A DNA stretch of 5,166 nucleotides from a bacterium (GTDB taxonomy: Bacteria; Desulfobacterota; DSWW01): the NCBI GenBank assembly GCA_030609865.1, contig JAUWSZ010000257.1, positions 1-5,166 of the forward strand. Reading direction: 5' to 3'. Within the stretch, counting starts at the first letter, position 1; each line of letters opens with the position of its first letter. Both the position numbers and the translations under genes were made by a program. The notes below the pieces were generated by a model. That model searched no databases. It worked only from the letters and a program-made list of their open reading frames with translations, and had not been told where the DNA came from. This document shows positions 1 to 5,166 of the stretch, one piece after another.

Positions 1-1196
1 GGCTGGTCTTGTTTGTGTGTTTGGGGTTCTTCAGTGTCTGGACGGACTCATCCCGGCTGAATGCGGCGGCCGGAAAGCGGGAGGCCTCACTCCAGCAGGT
101 ACGGTATTGGTGCAGTGCGAAATACACGCGGGTCGTCTTCGATCTCGACCGGGAAGTGGATTACCACGTGGGCAGGCTCCAGAAAGACGATTCGGCCAAA
201 AGGCCTGCCCGGATATATGTCGATCTGCGGGACACGCTTGGTTCGAAGGATGTGGCCGCCAAGATGGAACTGGCGGAGGGGCCTGTCCGAAGCATCCGGT
301 CCGGGCGATACGACAAGAGGACGACCCGACTGGTTCTGGATCTCCGACATGCCGAAGACTACAATGTCTTCCGACTGGAGGAGCCGTTTCGGATCGTTCT
401 GGACCTTTGGTGGAAGAAGAACGGCCGAGAGCAGAAAAGGTCGCGGGCGGGGCACGGCACGAAGGATGCGTCAAAGGCGAGGGCGCCACGCCTTCCCCTT
501 ATCGTCATCGACCCCGGACATGGAGGACGCGATCCAGGGGCGGTTGGAAGGGGCGGGTTGAAGGAAAAGGATGTGGCCCTCGGGATCGCGGGGTATGTCA
601 AGAACATCCTCGAAGGCCAGAACAAGGCGAAGGTGATCCTCACGCGAGACCGGGACCAATATCTTCCTCTGGAGAGGAGGGCGTGGATCGCCAACTCGAA
701 GGACGCAGACCTGTTCGTCTCGATCCACGCAAATGCACATCCAAGTCGGAGCGTCAACGGTGTGGAAACCTACTACCTGGACAACACGACCGACAGGGCG
801 GCCATGCGCGTGGCCGCCCTGGAGAACGATACGCCGGAGAAGAGGGGAGACGATCTGAGCCGGATATTGATCGACCTCCGATGCAACGTGAATGCCTGGG
901 AGTCGAATGAACTCGCACACACGATGCAGAAAGCCTTGGTCGAGAAGGTTCGACAAAAGGGCTACAAGGGTACGCGAGACCTGGGTGCAAAAGGGAGCCT
1001 CTTCTACGTGTTGATCGGTGCGCACATGCCCAGCATCCTCGTAGAGGTGGCCTTCATCACGAACCCCTCCGAGGAGAAGAGGCTCGCGACCCGTGCCTAC
1101 CAGAAGGCCCTTGCCGAGGGCGTTGCGCGTGGGATCACGGACTATCTTCGACAGCGGGGTCGTTCAGACTTGTTGGCGAAACAGGAGGGGGGGTGA
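1..1196 (+). CDS. N-acetylmuramoyl-L-alanine amidase, AmiC type (AMIN + Amidase_3), 5' partial
   Basis: Periplasmic zinc amidase that cleaves the bond between N-acetylmuramic acid and L-alanine of peptidoglycan, as used in daughter-cell separation. The true start lies left of the window. The frame is open from base 3, and its first residues (LVLFVCLGFF) look like the hydrophobic core of a signal peptide, ending in a plausible NAAA/GK cleavage site near base 71. Counting from the TTG at base 9 as residue 1, an AMIN domain (septum/peptidoglycan targeting) spans about 29-134, a basic linker 135-162, and the Amidase_3 catalytic domain 163-382. The expected zinc and catalytic residues are all present: H171 in DPGHGG, E186 in LKEKD, H240 in SIHAN and E346 in VEVAFITN. 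The frame is intact to TGA. No terminator follows it, so its transcript could run into the rpmH leader. The family is certain; the exact amiA/B/C orthology is not. Confidence 0.95.
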   Translation, partial: LVLFVCLGFFSVWTDSSRLNAAAGKREASLQQVRYWCSAKYTRVVFDLDREVDYHVGRLQKDDSAKRPARIYVDLRDTLGSKDVAAKMELAEGPVRSIRSGRYDKRTTRLVLDLRHAEDYNVFRLEEPFRIVLDLWWKKNGREQKRSRAGHGTKDASKARAPRLPLIVIDPGHGGRDPGAVGRGGLKEKDVALGIAGYVKNILEGQNKAKVILTRDRDQYLPLERRAWIANSKDADLFVSIHANAHPSRSVNGVETYYLDNTTDRAAMRVAALENDTPEKRGDDLSRILIDLRCNVNAWESNELAHTMQKALVEKVRQKGYKGTRDLGAKGSLFYVLIGAHMPSILVEVAFITNPSEEKRLATRAYQKALAEGVARGITDYLRQRGRSDLLAKQEGG

Positions 1197-1243
1197 CCGG
1201 AAGAGCGAAAGGGGGGCGAGTAGAAAAAGGTAAGGGCTGGGGG
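1183..1243 (+). other. G-run-rich purine tract at the amidase 3' end
   Basis: This stretch is almost all purine and holds G runs at 1187-1193 (7 G), 1211-1216 (6 G), 1234-1236 (3 G) and 1239-1243 (5 G). The first run encodes the amidase C-terminal glycines. The loops between the first three runs are about 17 bases, too long for a canonical G-quadruplex. No function is asserted. Confidence 0.4.
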
Positions 1244-1261
1244 TAGATGCGGCCGGCCAAG

Positions 1262-1295
1262 TTGACAAGGCAGGGGATTTGTGTTCCCCTATACT
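1262..1295 (+). promoter_or_regulatory. Candidate promoter of the rpmH operon with an unusually long spacer
   Basis: A perfect -35-like hexamer TTGACA lies at 1262-1267 and a good -10-like hexamer TATACT at 1290-1295, in the only sizeable gap before rpmH. The spacer is 22 bp, longer than the 16-18 bp that sigma-70 holoenzyme prefers. Either one hexamer is fortuitous or the promoter needs an activator or DNA distortion. If TATACT is the real -10, transcription would start near 1302 and leave a leader of about 160 nt before rpmH. This is inferred from the sequence only. Confidence 0.4.
1272..1290. repeat. Perfect inverted repeat AGGGGA-N7-TCCCCT in the promoter spacer
   Basis: The left arm is 1272-1277 and the right arm 1285-1290, separated by seven bases. 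The dyad fills most of the gap between the TTGACA and TATACT hexamers, and its last base is the first base of TATACT. That location suits an operator. The arms are only 6 bp, so chance is possible. Confidence 0.4.
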
Positions 1296-1335
1296 CGATA
1301 AAGAATGACGTGAAGACGTGACCTTTAGCGGAATC

Positions 1336-1359
1336 GAGCCTGCCTCCCTTGAGGCGCTC
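1336..1359 (+). promoter_or_regulatory. Hairpin in the rpmH leader
   Basis: GAGC at 1336-1339 pairs with GCTC at 1356-1359, and GCCTC at 1342-1346 pairs with GAGGC at 1351-1355. The loop is CCTT and bases 1340-1341 form a 2-nt bulge on the 5' side, giving nine Watson-Crick pairs. No T run follows, so it is not a simple intrinsic terminator. It would lie about 105 nt upstream of the rpmH start codon and could affect mRNA stability or regulation. The rest of 1360-1464 holds no gene I can support. Confidence 0.4.
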
Positions 1360-1375
1360 TCTCCGAGAACATAAT
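1349..1375 (+). promoter_or_regulatory. Weak alternative promoter for rpmH
   Basis: TTGAGG at 1349-1354 and CATAAT at 1370-1375 (five of six bases of TATAAT) are separated by 15 bp. The -35 is weak and the spacing short. It is listed only because it lies closer to rpmH than the TTGACA/TATACT pair. Confidence 0.18.
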
Positions 1376-1464
1376 CAGACGTGTTTGGCCGGAGAAGAAC
1401 AGGAAACTGCGAGCCCGTGTGAAGAGCCAATTCGCGCGCGATCGGAAAGTAACAAGAGAACGCC

Positions 1465-1599
1465 ATGAAACGCACCTATCAGCCCAGCACGATTCGAAGA
1501 AAAAGAACGCACGGATTTCGGGCTCGCATGAAGACGCGAGGTGGAAGAAAGGTCTTGAGCCGTCGGAGAGCCAAGGGCCGCAAGAGGCTTTGCGTATAG
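1465..1599 (+). CDS. rpmH: 50S ribosomal protein L34
   Basis: L34 is a small basic protein of the large ribosomal subunit. This 44-codon gene opens with the family signature [14 protein letters not shown], continues through the conserved [16 protein letters not shown], and ends in an Arg/Lys-rich tail, [12 protein letters not shown], before a TAG stop. Length and sequence match the usual 44-46 aa, and no alternative start is needed. The C-terminal Cys-Val is slightly unusual; RLTV or RLSA endings are common. The ribosome-binding site is weak (an AAGAGAA stretch at 1454-1460, just before CGCC-ATG). The gene is first in the rpmH-rnpA-yidD-yidC-jag-mnmE order, 43 nt before rnpA. In many bacteria dnaA sits just upstream of rpmH, but here the upstream gene is an amidase. 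Confidence 0.97.
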   Translation: MKRTYQPSTIRRKRTHGFRARMKTRGGRKVLSRRRAKGRKRLCV

Positions 1600-1634
1600 A
1601 CCTCCGACTTGATGCCTGCCCCGAAAAGGCTCCT

Positions 1635-1658
1635 ATGACCCGATGCGCCACCTTTTGA
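1635..1658 (+). other. Seven-residue mini-ORF overlapping the rnpA start
   Basis: An ATG at 1635 opens a 7-codon frame (MTRCATF, then TGA at 1656-1658) out of frame with rnpA. The only purine-rich element nearby, AAAAGG at 1624-1629, is 5 nt from this ATG but 13 nt from the rnpA ATG at 1643. It may be coincidental, or a decoy start that lowers rnpA translation. No peptide function is proposed. Confidence 0.2.
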
Positions 1659-2089
1659 AGACACAGGGATGCCAACGCCCGGACCAATCCTTTTCCAAAC
1701 AAGACCGACTCCTCATTCGACGGGAATTCCTTGCGACCACGAGAAGGGGGAAGCGGTATACCACCCGGTATTTCTTGGTATTCCTACGCTCCAACCGAAA
1801 GGGTAGGTCTCGTCTGGGGATCGTTGTCAGCAAGAAAGTGGGAAAGGCGATAAGGCGGAACTACTTGAAGAGAAGGCTCCGAGAGTTCTTTCGTCTTCAC
1901 AAACCCTGGCTCCCTCCCTCCACCGACATCGTCATTATTGCCAAGAAGGGCATACCGAACGTGACGTATCGGGGCATCTGCAAAGACCTTGAGCGCTTTT
2001 TGCAGGAACCCCCCCGTTCGAGCGTCCGACACCACGGAAGGGCAAAGCATGCTAAGACAGACCCTGGTCGCGGTGATAAGATTGTATAA
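1643..2089 (+). CDS. rnpA: Ribonuclease P protein component
   Basis: RnpA is the basic protein cofactor of RNase P, which removes 5' leaders from pre-tRNA together with the RNA subunit rnpB. The predicted protein is 148 aa, somewhat longer than the typical 110-125. The family hallmarks are clear: FSKQDRLLIRREF at residues 17-29, RLGIVVSKKVGKAI at 57-70 and the RNR signature RRNYLKRRLREFFR at 71-84, then the strand TDIVIIAKKG at 94-103. The start at 1643 is the only ATG, GTG or TTG between the in-frame stop at 1610 and the conserved FSK region. The extra length is a C-terminal tail of about 25 basic, low-conservation residues whose coding sequence overlaps the start of yidD. It probably shares a transcript with rpmH, which must be made in far greater amounts, so weaker initiation here would make sense. 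Confidence 0.95.
   Translation: MRHLLKTQGCQRPDQSFSKQDRLLIRREFLATTRRGKRYTTRYFLVFLRSNRKGRSRLGIVVSKKVGKAIRRNYLKRRLREFFRLHKPWLPPSTDIVIIAKKGIPNVTYRGICKDLERFLQEPPRSSVRHHGRAKHAKTDPGRGDKIV
2036..2042 (+). promoter_or_regulatory. Ribosome-binding site of yidD, inside rnpA
   Basis: GGAAGGG at 2036-2042 lies 6 nt before the ATG at 2049 and decides the yidD start. The upstream in-frame TTG at 1989 has no comparable site and would add residues absent from the family. Confidence 0.7.
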
Positions 2090-2261
2090 GCTTCTGCTGT
2101 CACCGTTTCTGCCCCCTGCATGCCGGTTCTATCCCTCCTGTTCGACGTATGCCGTTCAGGCCTTGGAGAGGTACGGCCCACTCAAGGGATTGTGGCTTGC
2201 GGGGAAACGGGTCCTACGATGTCATCCGTACCATCCCGGCGGTTATGACCCCGTAGACTGA
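2049..2261 (+). CDS. yidD: Membrane protein insertion efficiency factor YidD
   Basis: YidD is a small protein at the inner face of the cytoplasmic membrane that helps Sec/YidC-dependent insertion of membrane proteins. The 70-aa product has an amphipathic N-terminal helix (MLRQTLVAVIRLYKLLLSPF), then the signature CRFYPSCSTYA at residues 25-35 with its two cysteines, and the C-terminal motif RCHPYHPGGYDPV at 57-69. Length and motifs match the family (about 70-85 aa). The gene starts 41 nt inside the end of rnpA, in another frame, which suggests coupled translation. It is followed by a 96-nt structured gap and then yidC, its functional partner. Confidence 0.95.
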   Translation: MLRQTLVAVIRLYKLLLSPFLPPACRFYPSCSTYAVQALERYGPLKGLWLAGKRVLRCHPYHPGGYDPVD

Positions 2262-2287
2262 CAGAGGAATCGCGCAGACACCTGGCC

Positions 2288-2322
2288 GGTCCGAAGCCGA
2301 AGGCACGGGACTCGTTTTTTTT
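2288..2322 (+). terminator. Possible weak intrinsic terminator between yidD and yidC
   Basis: GTCC at 2289-2292 pairs with GGAC at 2308-2311, and an inner GCC at 2296-2298 pairs with GGC at 2302-2304 around a GAA loop; the two stems are separated by a 3x3 internal loop. G2288 and T2312 can add a wobble pair. A run of eight T follows at 2315-2322. The stem is short and interrupted, so only partial termination is likely, which would leave yidC partly transcribed from upstream. Confidence 0.35.
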
Positions 2323-2338
2323 GCGAACCGAGTCTTTT
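2309..2338 (+). promoter_or_regulatory. Second hairpin before yidC, exclusive with the first
   Basis: GACTCG at 2309-2314 pairs perfectly with CGAGTC at 2329-2334, with a 14-nt loop containing the T8 run and four T directly after the stem. Its 5' arm shares bases 2309-2311 with the 3' arm of the preceding hairpin, so both cannot form together. It could be a weak terminator or the partner of an attenuation-like switch. The stem is short, so this is tentative. Confidence 0.35.
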
Positions 2339-2357
2339 ACCCGATTGAGGGGATTCA

Positions 2358-4082
2358 ATGGAGAAACGACTACTGCTCTCGATGGTTCTTTGCCTTCTCA
2401 TCCTGCTGGTCTACCAGTCTTACACAGAGAAGCAGAATGAACGATGGAAGGCCGCGCGGCAGGAGGCGGATAGGGAAGGGCTGCAGGAAACCCCGGCGGA
2501 TCTGGACCGGCTCGATCCGGAAGGGGTTGTTGCGTCGCAGGGGCTTGCGGAAGGGCTCCGGGAGGAGGAAGGGGAACTCAGCGACGCGTCCCAGGATGTG
2601 CGCTGCGAGGAGGTGGTCGTGGACACGCCGCTCTATCAGGCGGTCTTCTGTTCTCGTAACGGCAGGCCGATGCGCTGGACGCTGAAGAAATACCAGCGCG
2701 ACAAGGCCTGCGAATGTCCGGTGCCCATACCAGGAATCGGAAAGGGTGGACACGAGGAAGCGGCCGATCCGGGGAGTCCGGCCTGGGTGGAGAGAATCCA
2801 CGCCCAGGGGCCGGAAGAATATCCGCTCGGTCTCGAGATCTCCACGGGCAGAGACAAACGGATTCCGATTCGCGAGGCGTTGGAACCGGATCGTTTCGAT
2901 CTCGATTTGCACGATGGGGAGGCACCGGCCCGGATCACGTTTTCTGGAACAGACGCCCGGGGCAGGCCGGTCGAGAGGGTCTACACCTTCTCTCCGGATA
3001 CATATATGGTGGGTCTCGAAATCGAGATCGGCGGCCTGGAGCCGGCGCTGCAGCAGGCAGGCCTTGCCATGAAACTCACCGAGAGGATACCGGAAGAGGC
3101 GAGAAGCCGTTACACCTTTTCCGGGTTCATGGCCTTCATCAACGAGGGCCTGGAAAAAGAGAAGAAGCTGGATGCAGGGGACCCGCGGTATTATAACGGC
3201 AACGTGCACTGGGAGGGCTTTTCGGACAAGTATTTCCTGACCAGCCTGCTCCCCGTGGACAACCCGGTCTCGAGCGTCAACCTGGAACAACTGCATCCCG
3301 CCGGTGAACAATCCCCCGGCCTGTTCGTCTCGCGGCTGATCTACAACATCCAAGCGCATCTGCAGGGGGATACGGCCCGTTTTGCCTATTCGCTCTACAT
3401 CGGCCCGAAGGATTTCGAGGTGCTGAGAGAAGCCGGCCATTTTCTGGAGAAGTCGATCGATCTGGGATGGTTCGGGTTCATTGCCAAGCCTCTGCTCGTG
3501 ATCCTCAAGTTTTTCTACAAGTACACACACAATTACGGTATCTCGATCATCATCCTGACGATCCTCATCAAGATCCTCTTCCATCCGTTGACGAGAAAAC
3601 AGATGGAGTCGATGCGACACATGCAGAAGATTCAGCCGAAAATGAAGGCGATCCGGGAGAAATTCAAGGATGACAAGGAGAGGCTGAACAAGGAGGTCAT
3701 GGACCTCTACCGTACCCACAAGATCAACCCCCTCGGGGGGTGTTGGCCCATGCTTCTGCAGATTCCGGTCTTTTTCGCACTCTACAAGGCCCTGTTGAAC
3801 TCGATCGAGCTTCGACATGCCCCTTTCATGTTCTGGATTCAAGACCTTTCCGAGAAAGACCCCTGCTATATTACACCCATCATCATGGGCGCAACGATGT
3901 TTCTCCAGCAGAAGATGACGCCGGTGGCAGGGGATCCGAACCAGCAGAAAATGATGATGTTCATGCCCCTGATTTTTACGTTCATGTTCCTCAATTTTCC
4001 TTCGGGGTTGGTCCTGTACTGGTTGGTCAACAACGTCCTCACCATTGGCCAACAATACGTCTCGCAAAGGCGAAAACAATAA
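2358..4082 (+). CDS. yidC: Membrane protein insertase YidC (Oxa1 family)
   Basis: YidC inserts and folds inner-membrane proteins, alone or with SecYEG. The 574-aa product has the Gram-negative layout: TM1 at residues 5-19, a low-complexity acidic stretch at about 25-80, a periplasmic beta-sandwich domain at about 84-355, then the conserved five-helix insertase core at about 365-567. Core hallmarks include NYGISIIIL at 392-400, HPLTRKQM at 409-416, NPLGGCWPMLLQIPVFFALY at 457-476, ELRHAPFMFWI at 484-494 and FLNFPSGLVLYWLVNN at 544-559. The hydrophilic-groove position occupied by Arg366 in E. coli is Lys405 here. The C-terminus is short and basic (SQRRKQ). The ATG is preceded at 5 nt by a good ribosome-binding site, GAGGGGA (2347-2353). 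Four cysteines (83, 98, 118, 120) in the periplasmic part are unusual. jag follows after 20 nt, which suggests co-transcription. Confidence 0.98.
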   Translation: MEKRLLLSMVLCLLILLVYQSYTEKQNERWKAARQEADREGLQETPADLDRLDPEGVVASQGLAEGLREEEGELSDASQDVRCEEVVVDTPLYQAVFCSRNGRPMRWTLKKYQRDKACECPVPIPGIGKGGHEEAADPGSPAWVERIHAQGPEEYPLGLEISTGRDKRIPIREALEPDRFDLDLHDGEAPARITFSGTDARGRPVERVYTFSPDTYMVGLEIEIGGLEPALQQAGLAMKLTERIPEEARSRYTFSGFMAFINEGLEKEKKLDAGDPRYYNGNVHWEGFSDKYFLTSLLPVDNPVSSVNLEQLHPAGEQSPGLFVSRLIYNIQAHLQGDTARFAYSLYIGPKDFEVLREAGHFLEKSIDLGWFGFIAKPLLVILKFFYKYTHNYGISIIILTILIKILFHPLTRKQMESMRHMQKIQPKMKAIREKFKDDKERLNKEVMDLYRTHKINPLGGCWPMLLQIPVFFALYKALLNSIELRHAPFMFWIQDLSEKDPCYITPIIMGATMFLQQKMTPVAGDPNQQKMMMFMPLIFTFMFLNFPSGLVLYWLVNNVLTIGQQYVSQRRKQ

Positions 4083-4090
4083 TTCCACGG

Positions 4091-4095
4091 GGAGG
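4091..4095 (+). promoter_or_regulatory. Ribosome-binding site of jag
   Basis: A perfect GGAGG within the G-rich stretch 4089-4096 lies 7 nt before the ATG at 4103. It fixes the jag start even though the frame stays open far upstream inside yidC. Confidence 0.75.
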
Positions 4096-4102
4096 GAAGT
4101 CT

Positions 4103-4882
4103 ATGCGGTTTGTCGAAGTGGAGGGCAAGAGCAAGGACGATGCGACGCAGAAGGCAGCCCGGGAACTCGGGGTTTCTGTTGAGGAGATCGGGATAGAGGT
4201 TCTGTCGGACAGTGGGCGCGGTTTTTTCGGTTTCGTGGGCGGGAAGAAAGTGAAGATTCGTGCCTGGTCGAAGAGGGAAAGCCGGGAAGAGATGCATGAT
4301 GATGTGCTCGAGATCCAACAAGCCGTCGCTGAAGAGCCGGCTCCAGTTGCTTCCGAGGACGAAGAGGAAACCGAGAAAACTGAGGAAACCGAGAAAGCCG
4401 AGAAGGCCCAGGAGGTTCTGCAAGGGCTGATTGGTTGGTTGTCGGAGCAGGCCACCGTGGAGATCAAGGAAGAAACGAGCGAGCGAATCCTCCTGGAAAT
4501 CCATGGGGACAAGACAGGCCTTCTGATCGGGAAGAGGGGACAGACTCTGGATGCCCTGCAGTTCCTGGCCAACAAGATGGTGAACCGATCGAGAGATACC
4601 GCTAAACGGATCGAAGTGGATATGGAGCAGTATCGCAAACGAAGGGAACAATCCCTGCGAAATATGGCGGTCCGGCTCGGGCAGAAGGTGAAGAAGAAGA
4701 GGAAGCCGATTACCATCGAGGCGATGAATGCCCACGACCGCCGTATCATCCACCTCACCCTGAAGAACGATCGTGCCCTCGAGACCAAGAGTGTGGGCAA
4801 GGGAGAGATGAGAAAGCTCGTCATCCACCCCGTCAACGGCGGGAGGTCGAAGCGGTATGAGAGTTCCGGCGCTGCCCCTTGA
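4103..4882 (+). CDS. jag: Jag/KhpB (SpoIIIJ-associated) RNA-binding protein
   Basis: This is a cytoplasmic RNA-binding protein of the Jag/KhpB/EloR family. In Gram-positive bacteria it partners KhpA and affects cell elongation and division; its role in Gram-negative bacteria is poorly known. The product is 259 aa. A Jag_N domain at residues 1-53 ends in the glycine/phenylalanine motif [15 protein letters not shown] (39-53). An acidic linker at 61-103 contains Glu/Thr/Lys repeats. A KH domain at about 104-178 carries the GxxG loop as GKRG (143-146). An R3H domain at about 180-245 shows the R-x3-H pair R213/H217 in DRRIIH. The start at 4103 is supported by the ribosome-binding site and by the family N-terminus. 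It lies 20 nt after yidC, the usual neighbour, and its last 26 nt overlap mnmE. Confidence 0.95.
   Translation: MRFVEVEGKSKDDATQKAARELGVSVEEIGIEVLSDSGRGFFGFVGGKKVKIRAWSKRESREEMHDDVLEIQQAVAEEPAPVASEDEEETEKTEETEKAEKAQEVLQGLIGWLSEQATVEIKEETSERILLEIHGDKTGLLIGKRGQTLDALQFLANKMVNRSRDTAKRIEVDMEQYRKRREQSLRNMAVRLGQKVKKKRKPITIEAMNAHDRRIIHLTLKNDRALETKSVGKGEMRKLVIHPVNGGRSKRYESSGAAP
4364..4396 (+). repeat. Tandem repeat in the jag linker (18-bp period)
   Basis: The 15-mer GAGGAAACCGAGAAA occurs exactly at 4364-4378 and 4382-4396, a period of 18 bp or six codons. It encodes the repeated EETEK unit of the Jag linker. The period keeps the frame, so copy-number change would only alter linker length. Confidence 0.8.
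4842..4846 (+). promoter_or_regulatory. Ribosome-binding site of mnmE, inside jag
   Basis: GGAGG at 4842-4846 lies 10 nt before the ATG at 4857. It supports the mnmE start within the jag coding sequence and suggests coupled translation. Confidence 0.6.
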
Positions 4883-5166
4883 GGGGGACACGATTGTCGC
4901 CATCTCGACCCCTTACGGTGTCGGCGGCATCGGTATCGTGAGGATATCCGGGCCGGACGCAGAGAAGACCACGGACCAGATCTTTCAGCCCAAGACGCCC
5001 CCCGAACGATTTTCATCCCACCGGTTCACCTACGGACATGTATGCGATCCCCGGGACAACTCCGTTGTCGACGAAGCCCTGATGGTTGTCATGCGGGCGC
5101 CGAATACGTACACCCGCGAGGACGTGGTGGAGATCCATTGCCACGGGGGAGCCCTGCCCGTTCGAA
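4857..5166 (+). CDS. mnmE: tRNA modification GTPase MnmE (TrmE), 3' partial
   Basis: MnmE, with MnmG (GidA), installs the aminomethyl or carboxymethylaminomethyl group at C5 of the wobble uridine of certain tRNAs, using a folate-derived one-carbon unit and GTP hydrolysis. Only the first 103 codons are in the window. They cover most of the N-terminal folate-binding domain: [20 protein letters not shown] at residues 11-30, SGPDA at 31-35, HRFTYGHV at 55-62, [20 protein letters not shown] at 72-91 and EIHCHGG at 92-98, all typical of the family. The GTPase domain and C-terminal CIGK motif lie beyond the edge. The start overlaps jag by 26 nt in a different frame. Confidence 0.96.
   Translation, partial: MRVPALPLEGDTIVAISTPYGVGGIGIVRISGPDAEKTTDQIFQPKTPPERFSSHRFTYGHVCDPRDNSVVDEALMVVMRAPNTYTREDVVEIHCHGGALPVR

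Noticed and set aside
1187..1243. Canonical G-quadruplex
   Set aside because: The G runs are separated by loops of about 17 bases, beyond the usual 1-7. Only a non-canonical form could exist.
1251..1258. Palindrome GGCCGGCC as a terminator stem or operator
   Set aside because: It is an 8-bp self-complementary sequence with no loop and no T run after it, readily expected by chance in GC-rich DNA.
1197..1464. Replication origin with DnaA boxes
   Set aside because: I find no TTATCCACA-like box or AT-rich unwinding region, although this gene cluster is often near oriC.
1164..1475. Minus-strand open frame of 103 codons across the gap before rpmH
   Set aside because: Low-complexity Ser/Pro/Leu composition, overlap with both flanking genes, and no family features. 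The gap is better explained as promoter and leader.
1419..1658. Plus-strand frame overlapping rpmH from a GTG at 1419
   Set aside because: It is the out-of-frame shadow of rpmH, which is clearly coding in another frame.
1465..2089. Thermus-like arrangement with rpmH nested inside an extended rnpA
   Set aside because: The rnpA frame has a TGA at 1610-1612, between rpmH and the rnpA ATG, so rnpA cannot extend over rpmH here.
2370..4088. Long open frame of 572 codons on the minus strand opposite yidC
   Set aside because: It is an antisense shadow in GC-rich DNA. Its translation is rich in Arg, His and Gln with no recognisable domain, while the plus-strand frame is an unmistakable YidC.
3866..4903. 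Minus-strand open frame of 345 codons spanning the yidC end and jag
   Set aside because: It covers two confidently identified plus-strand genes and has no recognisable motif or ribosome-binding site.

Overview
The window is a conserved bacterial housekeeping block, entirely on the plus strand: a cell-wall amidase (5'-truncated) followed by rpmH, rnpA, yidD, yidC, jag (khpB) and the first 103 codons of mnmE. The order rpmH-rnpA-yidD-yidC-jag-mnmE is the classical cluster often found near the chromosomal origin. YidC has the large periplasmic domain of Gram-negative bacteria (574 aa), and a Jag/KhpB protein is present, which is typical of Firmicutes but also of several Gram-negative groups. The DNA is moderately GC-rich. 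Together with an AMIN-domain AmiC-type amidase, this best fits a deltaproteobacterium in the broad sense (Desulfobacterota-like). That placement is an inference from gene content and protein flavour, not a database result.

Layout: 1-1196 amidase, whose signal peptide runs off the left edge; 1197-1464 a 268-base non-coding stretch with a G-rich purine tract, promoter-like hexamers around a perfect inverted repeat, and a leader hairpin; 1465-1599 rpmH (44 codons); 1643-2089 rnpA; 2049-2261 yidD, overlapping the rnpA 3' end by 41 bases; 2262-2357 a gap with two mutually exclusive hairpins and a T8 run; 2358-4082 yidC; 4103-4882 jag; 4857-5166 mnmE, overlapping jag by 26 bases and cut by the right edge.

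The genes link translation, RNA processing and membrane biogenesis. L34 is a 50S protein, RnpA is the protein subunit of RNase P, YidD and YidC assist inner-membrane protein insertion, Jag is a KH/R3H RNA-binding protein, and MnmE modifies wobble uridines in tRNA. The tight spacing and overlaps suggest one or two transcripts. One probably starts in the 1197-1464 region, and read-through into yidC may be partial because of the structured yidD-yidC gap.

I see no mobile element, CRISPR array, tRNA, rRNA or unknown multi-gene system. The points worth a second look are small: the promoter-spacer palindrome and leader hairpin before rpmH, a decoy mini-ORF at the rnpA start, the alternative hairpins before yidC, four cysteines in the periplasmic part of YidC, a lysine at the YidC groove arginine position, and an 18-bp tandem repeat in the jag linker.
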